From NCBI RefSeq assembly GCF_033126985.1, contig NZ_AP024714.1, positions 186,001-250,000 on the forward strand: DNA of 64,000 bases, read 5' to 3'. Below are positions 1 through 8,273 of this stretch, piece after piece. The notes beneath the pieces are model-generated. The model was given only the letters and a program-made list of their open reading frames with translations, made no database searches and was not told where the DNA came from. Source of the DNA: Methylomarinovum caldicuralii (lineage in GTDB: Bacteria > Pseudomonadota > Gammaproteobacteria > Methylococcales > Methylothermaceae). Position 1 is the stretch's first letter, and every line of letters starts with the position of its first letter. The translations under genes were made by a program, and so were the position numbers.

Positions 1-93
1 GCGACGCCATAGTCCGAGGAGCCGGATGCCTTAATCGGGCACGTCCGGATCTGTGGGAACCGCGGGTGAGCAATCGCCCGCGGTCACCCGGCC
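1..93 (+). mobile_element. 3' end of a group II intron (body lies left of the window)
   Basis: Bases 1-12 are the last three codons (Ala-Thr-Pro) and TAG stop of an intron-encoded protein. They are followed by a 34-nt domain V hairpin (19-52, starting GAGCC with a TTAA loop region) and a domain VI stem (59-66 pairing with 77-84). The 93 bases are the exact reverse complement of 1591-1683, the 3' end of the complete intron described below, so this is a second copy in the opposite direction whose body is outside the window. It ends where the IS66 element starts. Confidence 0.8.
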
Positions 94-1550
94 GGGCTTG
101 CCACTGGAAGTGGTTGAGGTTCCGGCAGGGGCAGGCGGAAGGTGACCTCGCCCTCTGCCATGCCCTGGGCGCAGATGGTCCGCAGGGTCTGATAGACGCC
201 GATCTTGAGGCGCTTGCAGGTTTCGACCAGCGACAGGATCATGGGGCGGAAGCAGTCACCGCGATGCGACTGGCTGAAGAAACGGGTCTTGCGCCAGATG
301 ACATAGGGGCGTAGGGCACGCTCTGCCGTGTTGTTGGTCATCGGTACCCCGGGATGGTCCAGGAAGGTCCAGAACCTGGGAAAATCGTCCAACAACTTGC
401 GGCAGCTGCGACCGGTTTTGTTGTCGCCATGTCTTTGGGCGGCCTGTTCCAGTTCGCGCCGGAAGAGGGCTTTGAGGCGTTCCAATCGCCTTCGGTAGCG
501 GTCGGATGGGTAATGGCTCTGTTGCCAGAGCTTGCCGTAGTGAACCGTCAGGCGGGCGGCCCGGAGCAGGCGTTCGCCATCTTCGCCGGCCTGTCCCTTG
601 CGCCCGGCGATCCGTTCCAGGTTGCGGATGAGATGCGCCCAGCAGTATTGGTGTGAGTCCTGGGGATGGTCGTTGTAGGCCCCGTGGCGGTCGGTCACCA
701 GGATTCCCTGGAAATCCCCCAACAGCTCACCGGCCGCACCCTTGCCGCGGGAATAATGGGTCAGGAAATACGCCATCTGATCGGTCGTCAGCGCCCACAG
801 CCAATAGATGCTGCGGCCCCGGTAGTGGCGGGTCTCGTCGGCATGGGCGATCAGCGCTTTTCTGACCGCCTCGCCAATCTGGTTGTAGACCGGACCCAGC
901 CACGCCTGCAGCGGGATCTGGCTCTGGCTGATCGCCCCCAGGCTGAATTTCAGACCCCATTGTTCTTCCAGCAGCGCTTCGACTTCCCGCAGCGACAGGT
1001 GATAGCGCCCCGTCATCAAGCCAATCCACGCCACCAGCCCAGGTCCCATCTGGCCGCGGGGCACCTCATCCGGTAGCCGCCCCTGGTGCTTCTCACCACA
1101 ACACCCACAGCGGCCTTCATACACCCGGTGTTCGACCACCCGGTAACGAATCTCGGGCAGGTCGAACACCTGATGGGGACGGAATCCCCGCACCGCCACC
1201 GACCCACCGCACTCGCAGCGGCCATGGGGAAAGTAATGCCGGACCTCGTCCACTGCTTCTGCCGGAACCAGAGCCCGCTCGTGCCTGGGATGTCCCACCT
1301 GCGCCCCTTTCTTGCGTCCCGTCGGTCGCTTGCCCTTGCGCTCGGCGCGCTTCTTCGGGCTGTCCTGGGAAGGTGGTTGGGAGGAATTGTCGGACCCCAA
1401 GGCCAACTGTTCCTCCAGTTCTTCCACTCGCGCCTGGATCTGCTGAAATTCTCCCAGCGCCCGCCAAAGCGCTTCGATCACCCGGTGGCATTCCTCCACC
1501 GTCCCGGGCAAGGGAGGTGGGCGGCTCAGGTCCAGATCAAGTCTTTCCAT
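84..1550 (-). CDS. IS66 family transposase, copy 1
   Basis: This is a 488-residue DDE transposase that would catalyse cut-and-paste movement of its own element. In order it has an N-terminal coiled segment with a Ser/Pro/Lys-rich stretch (about residues 50-80), a zinc-binding IS66 domain with CECGG and CGCCG pairs (about 110-155), and the DDE core. HADETRHYRG and VTDRHGAYN carry the first two acidic residues, and the C-terminal TNNTAERALRP motif supplies the Glu. The last few codons run out of the IS into the adjoining intron end, so the natural C-terminus may differ. It is nearly identical to copy 2, which implies recent duplication. Confidence 0.9.
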   Translation of the reverse strand: MERLDLDLSRPPPLPGTVEECHRVIEALWRALGEFQQIQARVEELEEQLALGSDNSSQPPSQDSPKKRAERKGKRPTGRKKGAQVGHPRHERALVPAEAVDEVRHYFPHGRCECGGSVAVRGFRPHQVFDLPEIRYRVVEHRVYEGRCGCCGEKHQGRLPDEVPRGQMGPGLVAWIGLMTGRYHLSLREVEALLEEQWGLKFSLGAISQSQIPLQAWLGPVYNQIGEAVRKALIAHADETRHYRGRSIYWLWALTTDQMAYFLTHYSRGKGAAGELLGDFQGILVTDRHGAYNDHPQDSHQYCWAHLIRNLERIAGRKGQAGEDGERLLRAARLTVHYGKLWQQSHYPSDRYRRRLERLKALFRRELEQAAQRHGDNKTGRSCRKLLDDFPRFWTFLDHPGVPMTNNTAERALRPYVIWRKTRFFSQSHRGDCFRPMILSLVETCKRLKIGVYQTLRTICAQGMAEGEVTFRLPLPEPQPLPVASPAG

Positions 1551-1590
1551 GGCCCGTATTCTCTTGGTTCTTCAGGCACTTGGCAAGACC
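94..1590 (-). mobile_element. IS66-family insertion sequence, copy 1 (single transposase gene)
   Basis: The element's ends are inferred by comparison with copy 2 (10955-12451), whose left flank differs. The ends form a short imperfect inverted repeat, GGGCTTGCCA at the left and GGTCTTGCCA (reverse complement) at the right. Only the DDE transposase is present; no TnpA/TnpB helper ORFs are seen, as in the single-ORF ISBst12-like subgroup (family knowledge). No direct target duplication is visible, because both flanks are the same intron 3' end in opposite directions. Confidence 0.75.
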
Positions 1591-1683
1591 GGCCGGGTGA
1601 CCGCGGGCGATTGCTCACCCGCGGTTCCCACAGATCCGGACGTGCCCGATTAAGGCATCCGGCTCCTCGGACTATGGCGTCGC
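1589..1683. repeat. 95-bp perfect inverted repeat with bases 1-95
   Basis: Bases 1-95 and 1589-1683 are perfect reverse complements. The repeat consists of group II intron domains V and VI plus the last two bases of the IS66 element, so each end of IS66 copy 1 abuts the same intron 3' terminus. Confidence 0.9.
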
Positions 1684-3512
1684 TACGCAACGGGCAATTC
1701 CGTGAACCACGCGCGGTGGGGGGAGTGGGTATCGTTTGTACAGCCGCCCAAAATGGTCCCAGTTCATCCGTTCCCGGTTGCGGCGGGACAACCATTTGTA
1801 CCAGCGCCGTCTGACCTCGTACAGGAAGCGGGCCAGCGATTGGCTGTTGCCGACGATCCCATAGTAGGCATAATGCCCCTTGAGTTTGCGGCTCAGGGCC
1901 GCTTGTTGGTCTGCAACCGGCCAGTGGCGGTGCATCCGGCACCAGTGGTTGATCGCCTGCAGGGAGCGGCTGAGCCGGGCTTGGGCGGTCTTGCGTTTGA
2001 CGACCCAACGCCCTTTCCTTGAGCGTCCCCAGTAGTGGGTGAATCCCAGGTATTGGAAGCTCTGGCCTTTCCGTCCGGGTTTTCTGAAGTCGAGCAGGCG
2101 GGTTTTGTCCGGGTGCAGGCGCAGGCCGTATTTGGCCAGGCGCTTGCCCAGAACGGCCAATACCCGCCGGGCGTCTTCTTCCCGTTTGAACACCAGGACC
2201 GCATCGTCGGCGAACCGGACTTCGAAGGCGCTGCCTTGCAGTCGCGGTTTGACCGTCTGCTCGAACCACAGGTCGAGCACGTGATGCAGGTAGAGGTTGG
2301 CCAGCAGTGGGGAGATCACCCCACCTTGCGGTGTCCCTTGTTCGGGGTAGTGAAGCTGTCCGCCTTCCATGACACCGGCATTCAGCCATTTACCGATCAC
2401 GCGGCAGATCACGCCGTCGCGCACCCTCTGCCCCAGAAAGTTCCGCAGCCGGTCCCGGTCCACATCGTCGAAGAAGTTTTGGATGTCCAGGTCGATGACC
2501 CAGCCACCGCCCATGGCCATCAGCCCGCCCCATAGCCTCTCCAGGGCCTGGTGGGCACTGCGTCCGGGCCGGAACCCGTAGGCGCAGTCGAGAAAGTCCT
2601 GCTCGAAGATGGGTTCCAGCGCCATCAGCACCGCCCGTTGCAGCACCTTGTCTTCCAGCGTGGGAATGCCGATCGGGCGGGTCTTTCCCGTTCCCGGCTT
2701 GGGCAGGTGGACGCGCCGTACCGCAGGCGCCCGATACCGGCCGGTCTTGAACCGTTCCAGCAGGCGCGTCAGGTTCTCCTCTAAGTCGGCTGCGTATTGG
2801 GATGCAGTCACGCCGTCCACCCCGGCGGCCCCGTCCTTGCGGGTGCGCCGCCAGGCTTCTTCCAGCCACACCACGTCGATGTGGTGGGCAATCGTGGTCA
2901 GTTCCAGCTTCGGTTCGATCCGGGCCAGTTCCGCTAGCTTCCGTTGTCGTGTTGAGATGTTCTCCTGGCTCGATGTCCCGGCCATCTGTCCCTCCGAAAG
3001 CCCCATCGTCCGACCTGCCGCTTCCCTCCATCGGGTCCCTTGGGGCAGGTTCCCCGACTTCCCAGGTACTATCGGCAGGCTCCGATTGCTCGATCACCTT
3101 CCCAGCGCGCTTCGTCGCCTTCGCGCGCCGGTACCCTGCTTCGTGTCCCGTTCGCTCCCATCGGCCGGACACCGCTCCGATGGGCCTGGGCCTTTTCTCA
3201 CACGGCGCCCGCACCGCTCTTCCCGCAAGGAGTGATCGAGCCCTCCCAGGTTCCTGGGCGACCCTTGCCCTGCATGCCCCGCTCTTCGACCCCGGCGGAG
3301 GGATGATGCCAGGCCAGTACAGCACCACCCCTGTTGCCTTCCGTCCGTTCAACAACGTCGGCTCCGCATTCCGTACTTTCGAGGCTCCATCACGCGGCCT
3401 ACAGGCCCCCTGTGTACGCTTCGCAGTCGGGATCGCTCCTCGACCACGCAACACTCGGTTCCGGCTGGTGGCCAGCCTTGGCCGGACAGGACTTGCACCT
3501 GTCAGGTCGCTC
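1591..3512 (-). mobile_element. Complete group II intron with intron-encoded protein
   Basis: On the minus strand the intron begins near 3512 with GAGCGACCTGAC, a variant of the usual GUGYG start. It has about 500 nt of structural RNA (domains I-III), then the reverse-transcriptase ORF (3006-1672), then domain V (about 1665-1632) and domain VI, ending at 1591. The ORF stop lies just before domain V. The protein lacks an endonuclease domain, which fits class-C-like bacterial introns (family knowledge). The 5' boundary is an estimate. The 5' exon is a stretch next to a broken Tn5-like transposase; the 3' exon is IS66. Confidence 0.8.
1672..3006 (-). CDS. ltrA: Group II intron reverse transcriptase/maturase
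   Basis: This 444-residue protein would splice its own RNA and copy it into DNA targets. Seen motifs: an RT-0/RT-1 region (residues 40-120), CAYGFRPGRSAHQAL (141-155), the acidic DLDIQNFFD block (172-180), QGGVISPLLANLYL (227-240) and the catalytic FADD box (265-268). A group II maturase-specific domain follows (about 350-430), ending HGIARC. There is no HNH endonuclease domain after it. The ATG at 3006 lies about 500 nt downstream of the intron start, as expected. The gene looks intact. Copy 2 at 12.5-13.1 kb lacks the first 240 or so residues. Confidence 0.93.
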   Translation of the reverse strand: MGLSEGQMAGTSSQENISTRQRKLAELARIEPKLELTTIAHHIDVVWLEEAWRRTRKDGAAGVDGVTASQYAADLEENLTRLLERFKTGRYRAPAVRRVHLPKPGTGKTRPIGIPTLEDKVLQRAVLMALEPIFEQDFLDCAYGFRPGRSAHQALERLWGGLMAMGGGWVIDLDIQNFFDDVDRDRLRNFLGQRVRDGVICRVIGKWLNAGVMEGGQLHYPEQGTPQGGVISPLLANLYLHHVLDLWFEQTVKPRLQGSAFEVRFADDAVLVFKREEDARRVLAVLGKRLAKYGLRLHPDKTRLLDFRKPGRKGQSFQYLGFTHYWGRSRKGRWVVKRKTAQARLSRSLQAINHWCRMHRHWPVADQQAALSRKLKGHYAYYGIVGNSQSLARFLYEVRRRWYKWLSRRNRERMNWDHFGRLYKRYPLPPPRVVHGIARCVATP

Positions 3513-3538
3513 TGAAGGTTTCAGCGATGTCTTTCCTT

Positions 3539-4230
3539 CTACATAACTTCCTCCTTCTCCAGGCTTGGCCTGGCGCAATGAACGGGTACGCCATCGAGGG
3601 GGTCATTGAGCTTACGGTCGTGCTGCACCCGGATCAGGTAATCGGCGGCAAAGCCCAGCTGTTCGGCCCGGTCGATCAGGGCCCGAAGGTCACCTTCGCG
3701 GTCGGCGACATACACCAGCCGGGTCTCGGGCGCCAGGGCGGCCATCTCGGCCACCCGCTCATAACCTTCCACCCAACGCAGGCTTTCGGCCAGGTCCGGT
3801 TCCCCCTTGGGCAAACGCGCCCAGTGCCAGCAGTCGGTCACCCCCAGGGCCACGCCCGCCTCACTGATCACCAGCGTCGGATGCAGGTACAACCCCTGAC
3901 GCTGCTCGTAATTCAGCCGTCCCAACCCCGCCATCGACGGCCGCCCGGAATAATCCAGCTCGGTGGTGTCCTGCAGGCACAGCACCCGCGACTGCTGCCG
4001 GATCCGTTCCAGGGTCGGCACACTGTGGGCCCGCAACACCTCCCGAAAATCCAGCCTGGCATTGTCCAGCAGCCGGTAGGCCGCCTTGGTCTCCGCCCAG
4101 CCACCCCCGCAAACGTTGGGAACGCTCGCCATCGGATCGTTTGCCATCGCTTCTATCACCCGGCACAGCCGCCGGTTCAGGCGGGCATCGCCCAGCGCCA
4201 GGGAAAAAATTCTTGTTCAGCCCAGCTCAT
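3539..4230 (-). pseudogene. Broken Tn5/IS50-type (IS4 family) transposase
   Basis: The reading starts at ATG 4230 (MSWAEQEFF). It loses frame at a run of six T on the minus strand (AATTTTTTCCC, about 4203-4210) and resumes as SLALGDARLNRRL in the frame that stays open to 3539. Conserved pieces include WAETKAAYRLLDN, the first catalytic Asp region (LCLQDTTELDY) and VADREGDL. Tn5-like transposases run to about 450 residues; this one stops after about 235, so the C-terminal half with the catalytic Glu is missing. Frameshift plus truncation make it inactive. Its outer terminal repeat survives at 4276-4294. Confidence 0.8.
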
Positions 4231-4275
4231 GTCAACGCCTATCCAAAGAAATCAATATCTTACTACAGGGGCGAG

Positions 4276-4294
4276 AGATGTGGGTAATAGGGTG
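4276..4294 (-). repeat. Outer terminal repeat of the Tn5-like element
   Basis: On the minus strand this reads CACCCTATTACCCACATCT. It is 19 nt long and matches 13 of 19 positions of the Tn5 mosaic end CTGTCTCTTATACACATCT, including the CACATCT tail. The identical 19-mer recurs at 55859-55877. It marks where the element entered the lipoprotein gene to its right. Confidence 0.7.
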
Positions 4295-4429
4295 ACCTTC
4301 GGCCGCTTCAACGGCCTGGGCACCCGCCAGATACCAATCAGCGGCTGACGGCGTCTGAAGGGGAGCGATGGGTGAGCATGCAGCCAAAAGACTCGCCGAC
4401 ATCAGAGTTAATGGATTGAAAATATTCAC
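4295..4429 (-). pseudogene. N-terminal stump of a lipoprotein, cut by the Tn5-like element
   Basis: From a GTG at 4429 the frame encodes a short signal peptide ending in a lipobox (SASLLAAC), then SPIAPL and a mature start with ADWYLAGAQAVEAAEG. It is cut at 4294 by the terminal repeat. The DWY-x-AGAQAV-type start resembles the region before the nucleophile motif in bacterial alkaline phosphatases, which would suit the phosphatase cluster upstream. With only about 45 residues that assignment is a guess. Start codon choice (GTG 4429 or ATG further in) is uncertain. Confidence 0.45.
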
Positions 4430-4500
4430 TTTATTTTCAGTTGACGAAAAATGCTGGATCGGAAAAAAAGCCTTCCCTGGCAACATGTCGTCCTTAGCCT

Positions 4501-5814
4501 TTAATCAAGTTTCATGCAGTTGGCATAGAAGGTAACGGTGGCAGGCCAGTCCGAAAAAATCCCTAGGATGCCTACCTTTTTAGCCAACACATCCAGAGCC
4601 TCATACATATCTCCTTGTTTCTGGATGGCCTCGCCAATGGTTTGGTAATACCACGTGACGTTGCCATTGTCATCCACGGCGCCCTGGCGCAAATCGGACC
4701 GTTCGAAGGTCCAGGCAATGATATCTAATCCGGCGGCCCTGGCACTTTTGGCATAGATCGAGGGGACGATTTTACCATTGCTGTCCAGGGCCAGGAGCAT
4801 CCATAGGGGGGGAGATAAGATTTTGACGCCTTGTGCGACCAGCTCTTCCATGGTCGGATGCCACGTGCTCGGGTCGGTATGATCGAAAGCCGGATCGTCG
4901 TAGCGCCCGTCGAGATAGACCGCCTGTTCGCCGAATTCGGGTTCGTGATTGATCCAATAGACGATATCGCCGAGATTGAACGATTGGGCATACACATGAC
5001 CGGGAGGAATGCCGGCGTCCTTGTATTCGTCGATCATTTTCTGGGCGTAATCTTCCTGAGTCAAACCATCGAAGGGCATCGGCACGCTGGGGCTTTTCAG
5101 CTCGGGCGTAAACTTGACACCCAACTGTTTGAACAATTCGATGCTTTCCTGGTGAGTCATCACCGTTCCATAGCTATACAGGTCAGTCCGCCAGTCGGGG
5201 GTGCCCAGGAGATATTCCCCGGGTGTCCTGGCCCGTGGGTTGGCGCCATCCATCTTGGCCTTCAAGGTTTTGAACTCCGCCAGGGTGATGTCGCTAGTGC
5301 AGCATTTGGCGGTTGCTGGCTGGATCAGATTGCCATCGGCATCGAACTGGGCTGGCTGGAACGGCTCGCTGCATTTACCGCCCAAAGGCGTGGCAACAAT
5401 ATTGGTCGTGGTGTGCAGGTCACACTGTGAGTGACGGCAGACCAGTTCCTTGTCCTTGGTGAAGGTGACATCGCACTCGACGATGCCGGCACCCATGCGG
5501 GCAGCGGCCTCATAGGATTCCCGGGAATGCTCCGGAAACTGCATCGCGGCGCCGCGGTGACCGATGGAAAAATCGGTTTTTCTGAATATCGGCCTTTGCT
5601 TGGCACAGCGTTGCAGTTTTTCCTTGAGTGGCCCCTCGTTCATGTCGTTGATCAGGAAAAAAGGACGCGGGCCGAGCTGGATCCGTTGGATCTTTCCTCG
5701 CAGATGATGCCCTTGAGAGTCGGCAGCGGCGGGCAATGGGTGGATAATACTAAGGGTCAAGGCCAATAGTGTACCGATTGAAAACTGTTTCTTGATCGAA
5801 TCCAGGGTGATCAT
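4501..5814 (-). CDS. Secreted glycerophosphodiester phosphodiesterase
   Basis: Hydrolyses glycerophosphodiesters to glycerol-3-phosphate and an alcohol, a route to phosphorus and carbon from lipid headgroups. The ATG at 5814 has a GAGGCGAG ribosome site; upstream in-frame starts run through a hairpin and are unlikely. A signal peptide spans about residues 1-31 (cleavage near PAAADS), so the enzyme is periplasmic or exported. The GDPD active-site signature is present: [14 protein letters not shown], then the metal-binding ECDVTFTKD and LVCRH. At 437 residues it is longer than the minimal 250-residue domain, with insertions before the second half. It is the last intact gene of the minus-strand phosphatase cluster. 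Confidence 0.85.
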   Translation of the reverse strand: MITLDSIKKQFSIGTLLALTLSIIHPLPAAADSQGHHLRGKIQRIQLGPRPFFLINDMNEGPLKEKLQRCAKQRPIFRKTDFSIGHRGAAMQFPEHSRESYEAAARMGAGIVECDVTFTKDKELVCRHSQCDLHTTTNIVATPLGGKCSEPFQPAQFDADGNLIQPATAKCCTSDITLAEFKTLKAKMDGANPRARTPGEYLLGTPDWRTDLYSYGTVMTHQESIELFKQLGVKFTPELKSPSVPMPFDGLTQEDYAQKMIDEYKDAGIPPGHVYAQSFNLGDIVYWINHEPEFGEQAVYLDGRYDDPAFDHTDPSTWHPTMEELVAQGVKILSPPLWMLLALDSNGKIVPSIYAKSARAAGLDIIAWTFERSDLRQGAVDDNGNVTWYYQTIGEAIQKQGDMYEALDVLAKKVGILGIFSDWPATVTFYANCMKLD

Positions 5815-5843
5815 GCTCGCCTCATTGGTGTTTGTTTCAAGAC

Positions 5844-5870
5844 TGAGGGGGGAACGCCTGCCCCCCCTCA
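5844..5870 (-). terminator. Hairpin between the PEP-CTERM gene and the phosphodiesterase gene
   Basis: TGAGGGGGG (5844-5852) pairs perfectly with CCCCCCTCA (5862-5870) across a 9-nt loop. The stem lies in the 76-base gap after the PEP-CTERM gene. There is no strong U run, so it may attenuate rather than stop transcription. Confidence 0.5.
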
Positions 5871-5890
5871 TTCAATGGCAAAATGACGGT

Positions 5891-6616
5891 TTAATTGGCG
5901 CGTCTGCCCAGCCGCAGCACCAACCCCAGCCCCGGCGCCAACAACCAAAAAGTGGCCGGCAGTGGTACCGTTGCCCGTTCGGCGAAGCTGTCGGAGAGCG
6001 CGGTCAGTTGCAGGAAGCCGACTTGGCCATCCTGAACATCCAGCAAAATACTCAGACTCCCGACTGCCGTGGAAGGATCACCCGGCAGTCCTGTACTGAA
6101 AATATCGATAGAATCACTATTGCCAGAATCTTCATCGAGCAATTCGGCGAAAGCAAAAGCCGACACGATACTGCCGGCCGGATCGATTATTCCCAGATCC
6201 AGATCATAATCCACCTGCACCAGAACCTTTCCGCTGCCGCTGGCAGTATATTCCAGTTCATGGATCGAAAGAGCATCCGCCCAACCACTTGGATCTCCGA
6301 CACTGGTTTGGCTTACGACCATCTCCTGATCGGCATATGCCGAGGCTTCGGTAAACGAGCCATTGTCGGAAAACAGCGACACCGGGTCACTACCGTCGAG
6401 AAAATCATTGCTGCCATTGATGTCGGTTTCGACCAAACTGTAACTATAATCAGGATTGAATGACAACGAGGCACTGCCGGACTGCGGTGTGACGGTCAGC
6501 GAGGTTATATCGATAAACGCCGAACTGCTGACCGTGGCTGCCCAGCTACTGGCACTGGTGAGCACAACGGCAGTCGCCCACAGGCCCTGACGAATAACGG
6601 ATTTAAGACTTTTCAT
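5891..6616 (-). CDS. PEP-CTERM (VPLPA-type) sorted extracellular protein
   Basis: A 241-residue exported protein. ATG 6616 follows a GGAG site. It has a signal peptide (about 1-26, ending SSWAA) and a low-complexity, Ser/Asp-rich beta-type body. The C-terminal sorting tail has the short motif VPLPATFW, a hydrophobic helix and a basic end (RLGRRAN). In organisms with an exosortase this tail is recognised and removed at the inner membrane (established for the PEP-CTERM family). The body matches no domain I recognise. It lies between PhoX-like and phosphodiesterase genes, separated from each by about 76 bases with hairpins, so it may be partly uncoupled from them. Confidence 0.8.
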   Translation of the reverse strand: MKSLKSVIRQGLWATAVVLTSASSWAATVSSSAFIDITSLTVTPQSGSASLSFNPDYSYSLVETDINGSNDFLDGSDPVSLFSDNGSFTEASAYADQEMVVSQTSVGDPSGWADALSIHELEYTASGSGKVLVQVDYDLDLGIIDPAGSIVSAFAFAELLDEDSGNSDSIDIFSTGLPGDPSTAVGSLSILLDVQDGQVGFLQLTALSDSFAERATVPLPATFWLLAPGLGLVLRLGRRAN

Positions 6617-6653
6617 TCTGAATACTCCTAACAATTGATTGACCAAGGGAAAG

Positions 6654-6677
6654 GCCCCGCCCAAAGGTGGGCGGGGC
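6654..6677 (-). terminator. Terminator-like hairpin after the PhoX-like gene
   Basis: GCCCCGCCC (6654-6662) pairs with GGGCGGGGC (6669-6677) across a 6-nt loop, only 16 bases past the PhoX-like stop. On the minus strand it is followed by CCTTTCCCTTGG, a weak U tract. Confidence 0.6.
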
Positions 6678-6692
6678 TGTCGTCAAAGTGAT

Positions 6693-8162
6693 TTACTGGC
6701 CTTGCGGCGCAGGCAGCATGCCCGGATGGATCTTGAATCCGGTAATTTTGATGATATCGTCGGTGTTGTAATCATCGACCGGACCACAGTCACTTCCGGG
6801 TGGGCAGTTGCTGTCATTGGAGTGCTGAATGGCCAAGTAGGCGGTTTTACCGTCAGCTGAGAAACCGAAACCGGTAGGTTCGGCGGTTTCATCCCGAACG
6901 GACAGGATTTTTATGCAACCGTCAGACTTGATGTTCCGATCGGCACCATCCGGCAGACAGGCGAAAATGTCTCCATGAGAATGGTCCTCGATCACATAAA
7001 GATTACCACTCAAGGGCTGGAAAGCCAGATTGTCGAAGGAATTGAAATCTTCATCCCCTTCGATAAAACGATTGACAACTACGCTGCGGGTATCGGGATC
7101 GGCCAACAGAGGGTCGCTGTCAACCCCACACACAACCTCCGCATAATTTTTTGCGCCTTCATTACCGGTATTAGCCCAACAGAAGCGGACGCCAGGACCT
7201 TGGTAAGTTGGATCCCGATGCAGATCTTCGGGACGGTAGTAACCGGTGGCGCCAACGGCATCGGCATCATCCCTTGCATTGCCGGGGGTCACTTCTACCC
7301 AAGCGGCATTTCCCACTTCACAACCCTGACCGAATTGCTGTTTGCTATCTCTACAGCTCACTTGCATCGCATAGACTGTACCTGAAGCCAGTGGCGATTC
7401 AGTTAGATCTTGGATAGGCCCTCCTGTATGGGGAACACTAGGCACGAATTTCAAAATTGCCCCGCCATCCTTATCAGGTGTACCGGTACCCGGGCGGAGT
7501 TCATCCCCAGCGATGACCACACCGGATTCGAGGACTGTGAGACCTTCCCAAGCCATGGTAGGCAGGTTGGTACGTTTGACGACGTGCGTTGGATCATCAT
7601 TGGCACCGGTATTACGGTCAATGATGGTAGCGTTGGTACCCAGCGGGTCAAGAATTTCGTAGGCGCCACCATCGGTGGCTTCCTCAGTGGCCAGGATCGT
7701 ACCCCATGGCGTCAGGCGGATACCATCACATCGGCTCATGCCGGAAACCAGTGTCGTAACAGTGCCGGTGTTGATGTCGATGGCCTGAACTGACGGGTTA
7801 AATTTCCCAGGGGCAATTTCTTCCCTGGCTCCTTCAATACACCAGATAGTGTGAGTAGGGTTTTCTTTGGATGGCCAGAAAGCAAACATATCCGCTTTAT
7901 TTCCAGCTTGCCGGGTCAGTATTGTCCCTTTCAATCCCGGGGCCAGCTCGATGAGATCTTCAGCAGTCTGGCCAGGCTCACGTGCCACGTGAGTTGATGC
8001 GCTTTCGGGAAGCGGTTTGACAATTCCAAAATACTTGAAAGCCTGAGCTTTCAGTAGATGTTCCACCTTGGCGCCAAAATCGTTGGCGGCCAGAACAGGC
8101 GCGGCCATGCCGGCGGCAATCGCCAAGCCGAGTAGTTTTGATGGGTTCTTGAATGTTTTCAT
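6693..8162 (-). CDS. phoX: PhoX-like (DUF839) secreted phosphatase
   Basis: This 489-residue protein belongs to the PhoX/DUF839 beta-propeller family, iron-calcium alkaline phosphatases that release phosphate from organic esters outside the cytoplasm. A Sec-type signal peptide (about 1-25, GMAAPVLA) replaces the twin-arginine signal common in PhoX. Family-like blocks seen: CDGIRLTPWGTILATEEA, WEGLTVLESGVVIAGDE, YYRPEDLHRDP and NLAFQPLSGNLYVIEDHS. It is slightly shorter than canonical PhoX (about 600 residues), so activity and substrate are inferred from family and from its position among three other phosphatase genes. ATG 8162 follows an AAGGAG site. Confidence 0.8.
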   Translation of the reverse strand: MKTFKNPSKLLGLAIAAGMAAPVLAANDFGAKVEHLLKAQAFKYFGIVKPLPESASTHVAREPGQTAEDLIELAPGLKGTILTRQAGNKADMFAFWPSKENPTHTIWCIEGAREEIAPGKFNPSVQAIDINTGTVTTLVSGMSRCDGIRLTPWGTILATEEATDGGAYEILDPLGTNATIIDRNTGANDDPTHVVKRTNLPTMAWEGLTVLESGVVIAGDELRPGTGTPDKDGGAILKFVPSVPHTGGPIQDLTESPLASGTVYAMQVSCRDSKQQFGQGCEVGNAAWVEVTPGNARDDADAVGATGYYRPEDLHRDPTYQGPGVRFCWANTGNEGAKNYAEVVCGVDSDPLLADPDTRSVVVNRFIEGDEDFNSFDNLAFQPLSGNLYVIEDHSHGDIFACLPDGADRNIKSDGCIKILSVRDETAEPTGFGFSADGKTAYLAIQHSNDSNCPPGSDCGPVDDYNTDDIIKITGFKIHPGMLPAPQGQ

Positions 8163-8273
8163 AGTGGTAACTCCTTGTGATTGGAATGGAGATGCTAATG
8201 TAACTAATTTATGTTTCTGCTCTATTTCAGTTTGATTTCAAACAGGTTACATCGACAACCATCGAGCTGAGCC

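Noticed and set aside
2390-3454. 354-residue minus-strand reading frame over the intron 5' part
   Set aside because: It crosses intron structural RNA and the RT gene in another frame; composition is low-complexity Arg/Gly/Pro.
8230-8243. GTTTGATTTCAAAC inverted repeat between the PhoD and PhoX-like genes, a possible operator
   Set aside because: Too short and AT-rich to distinguish from chance, with no second copy before the other phosphatase genes.
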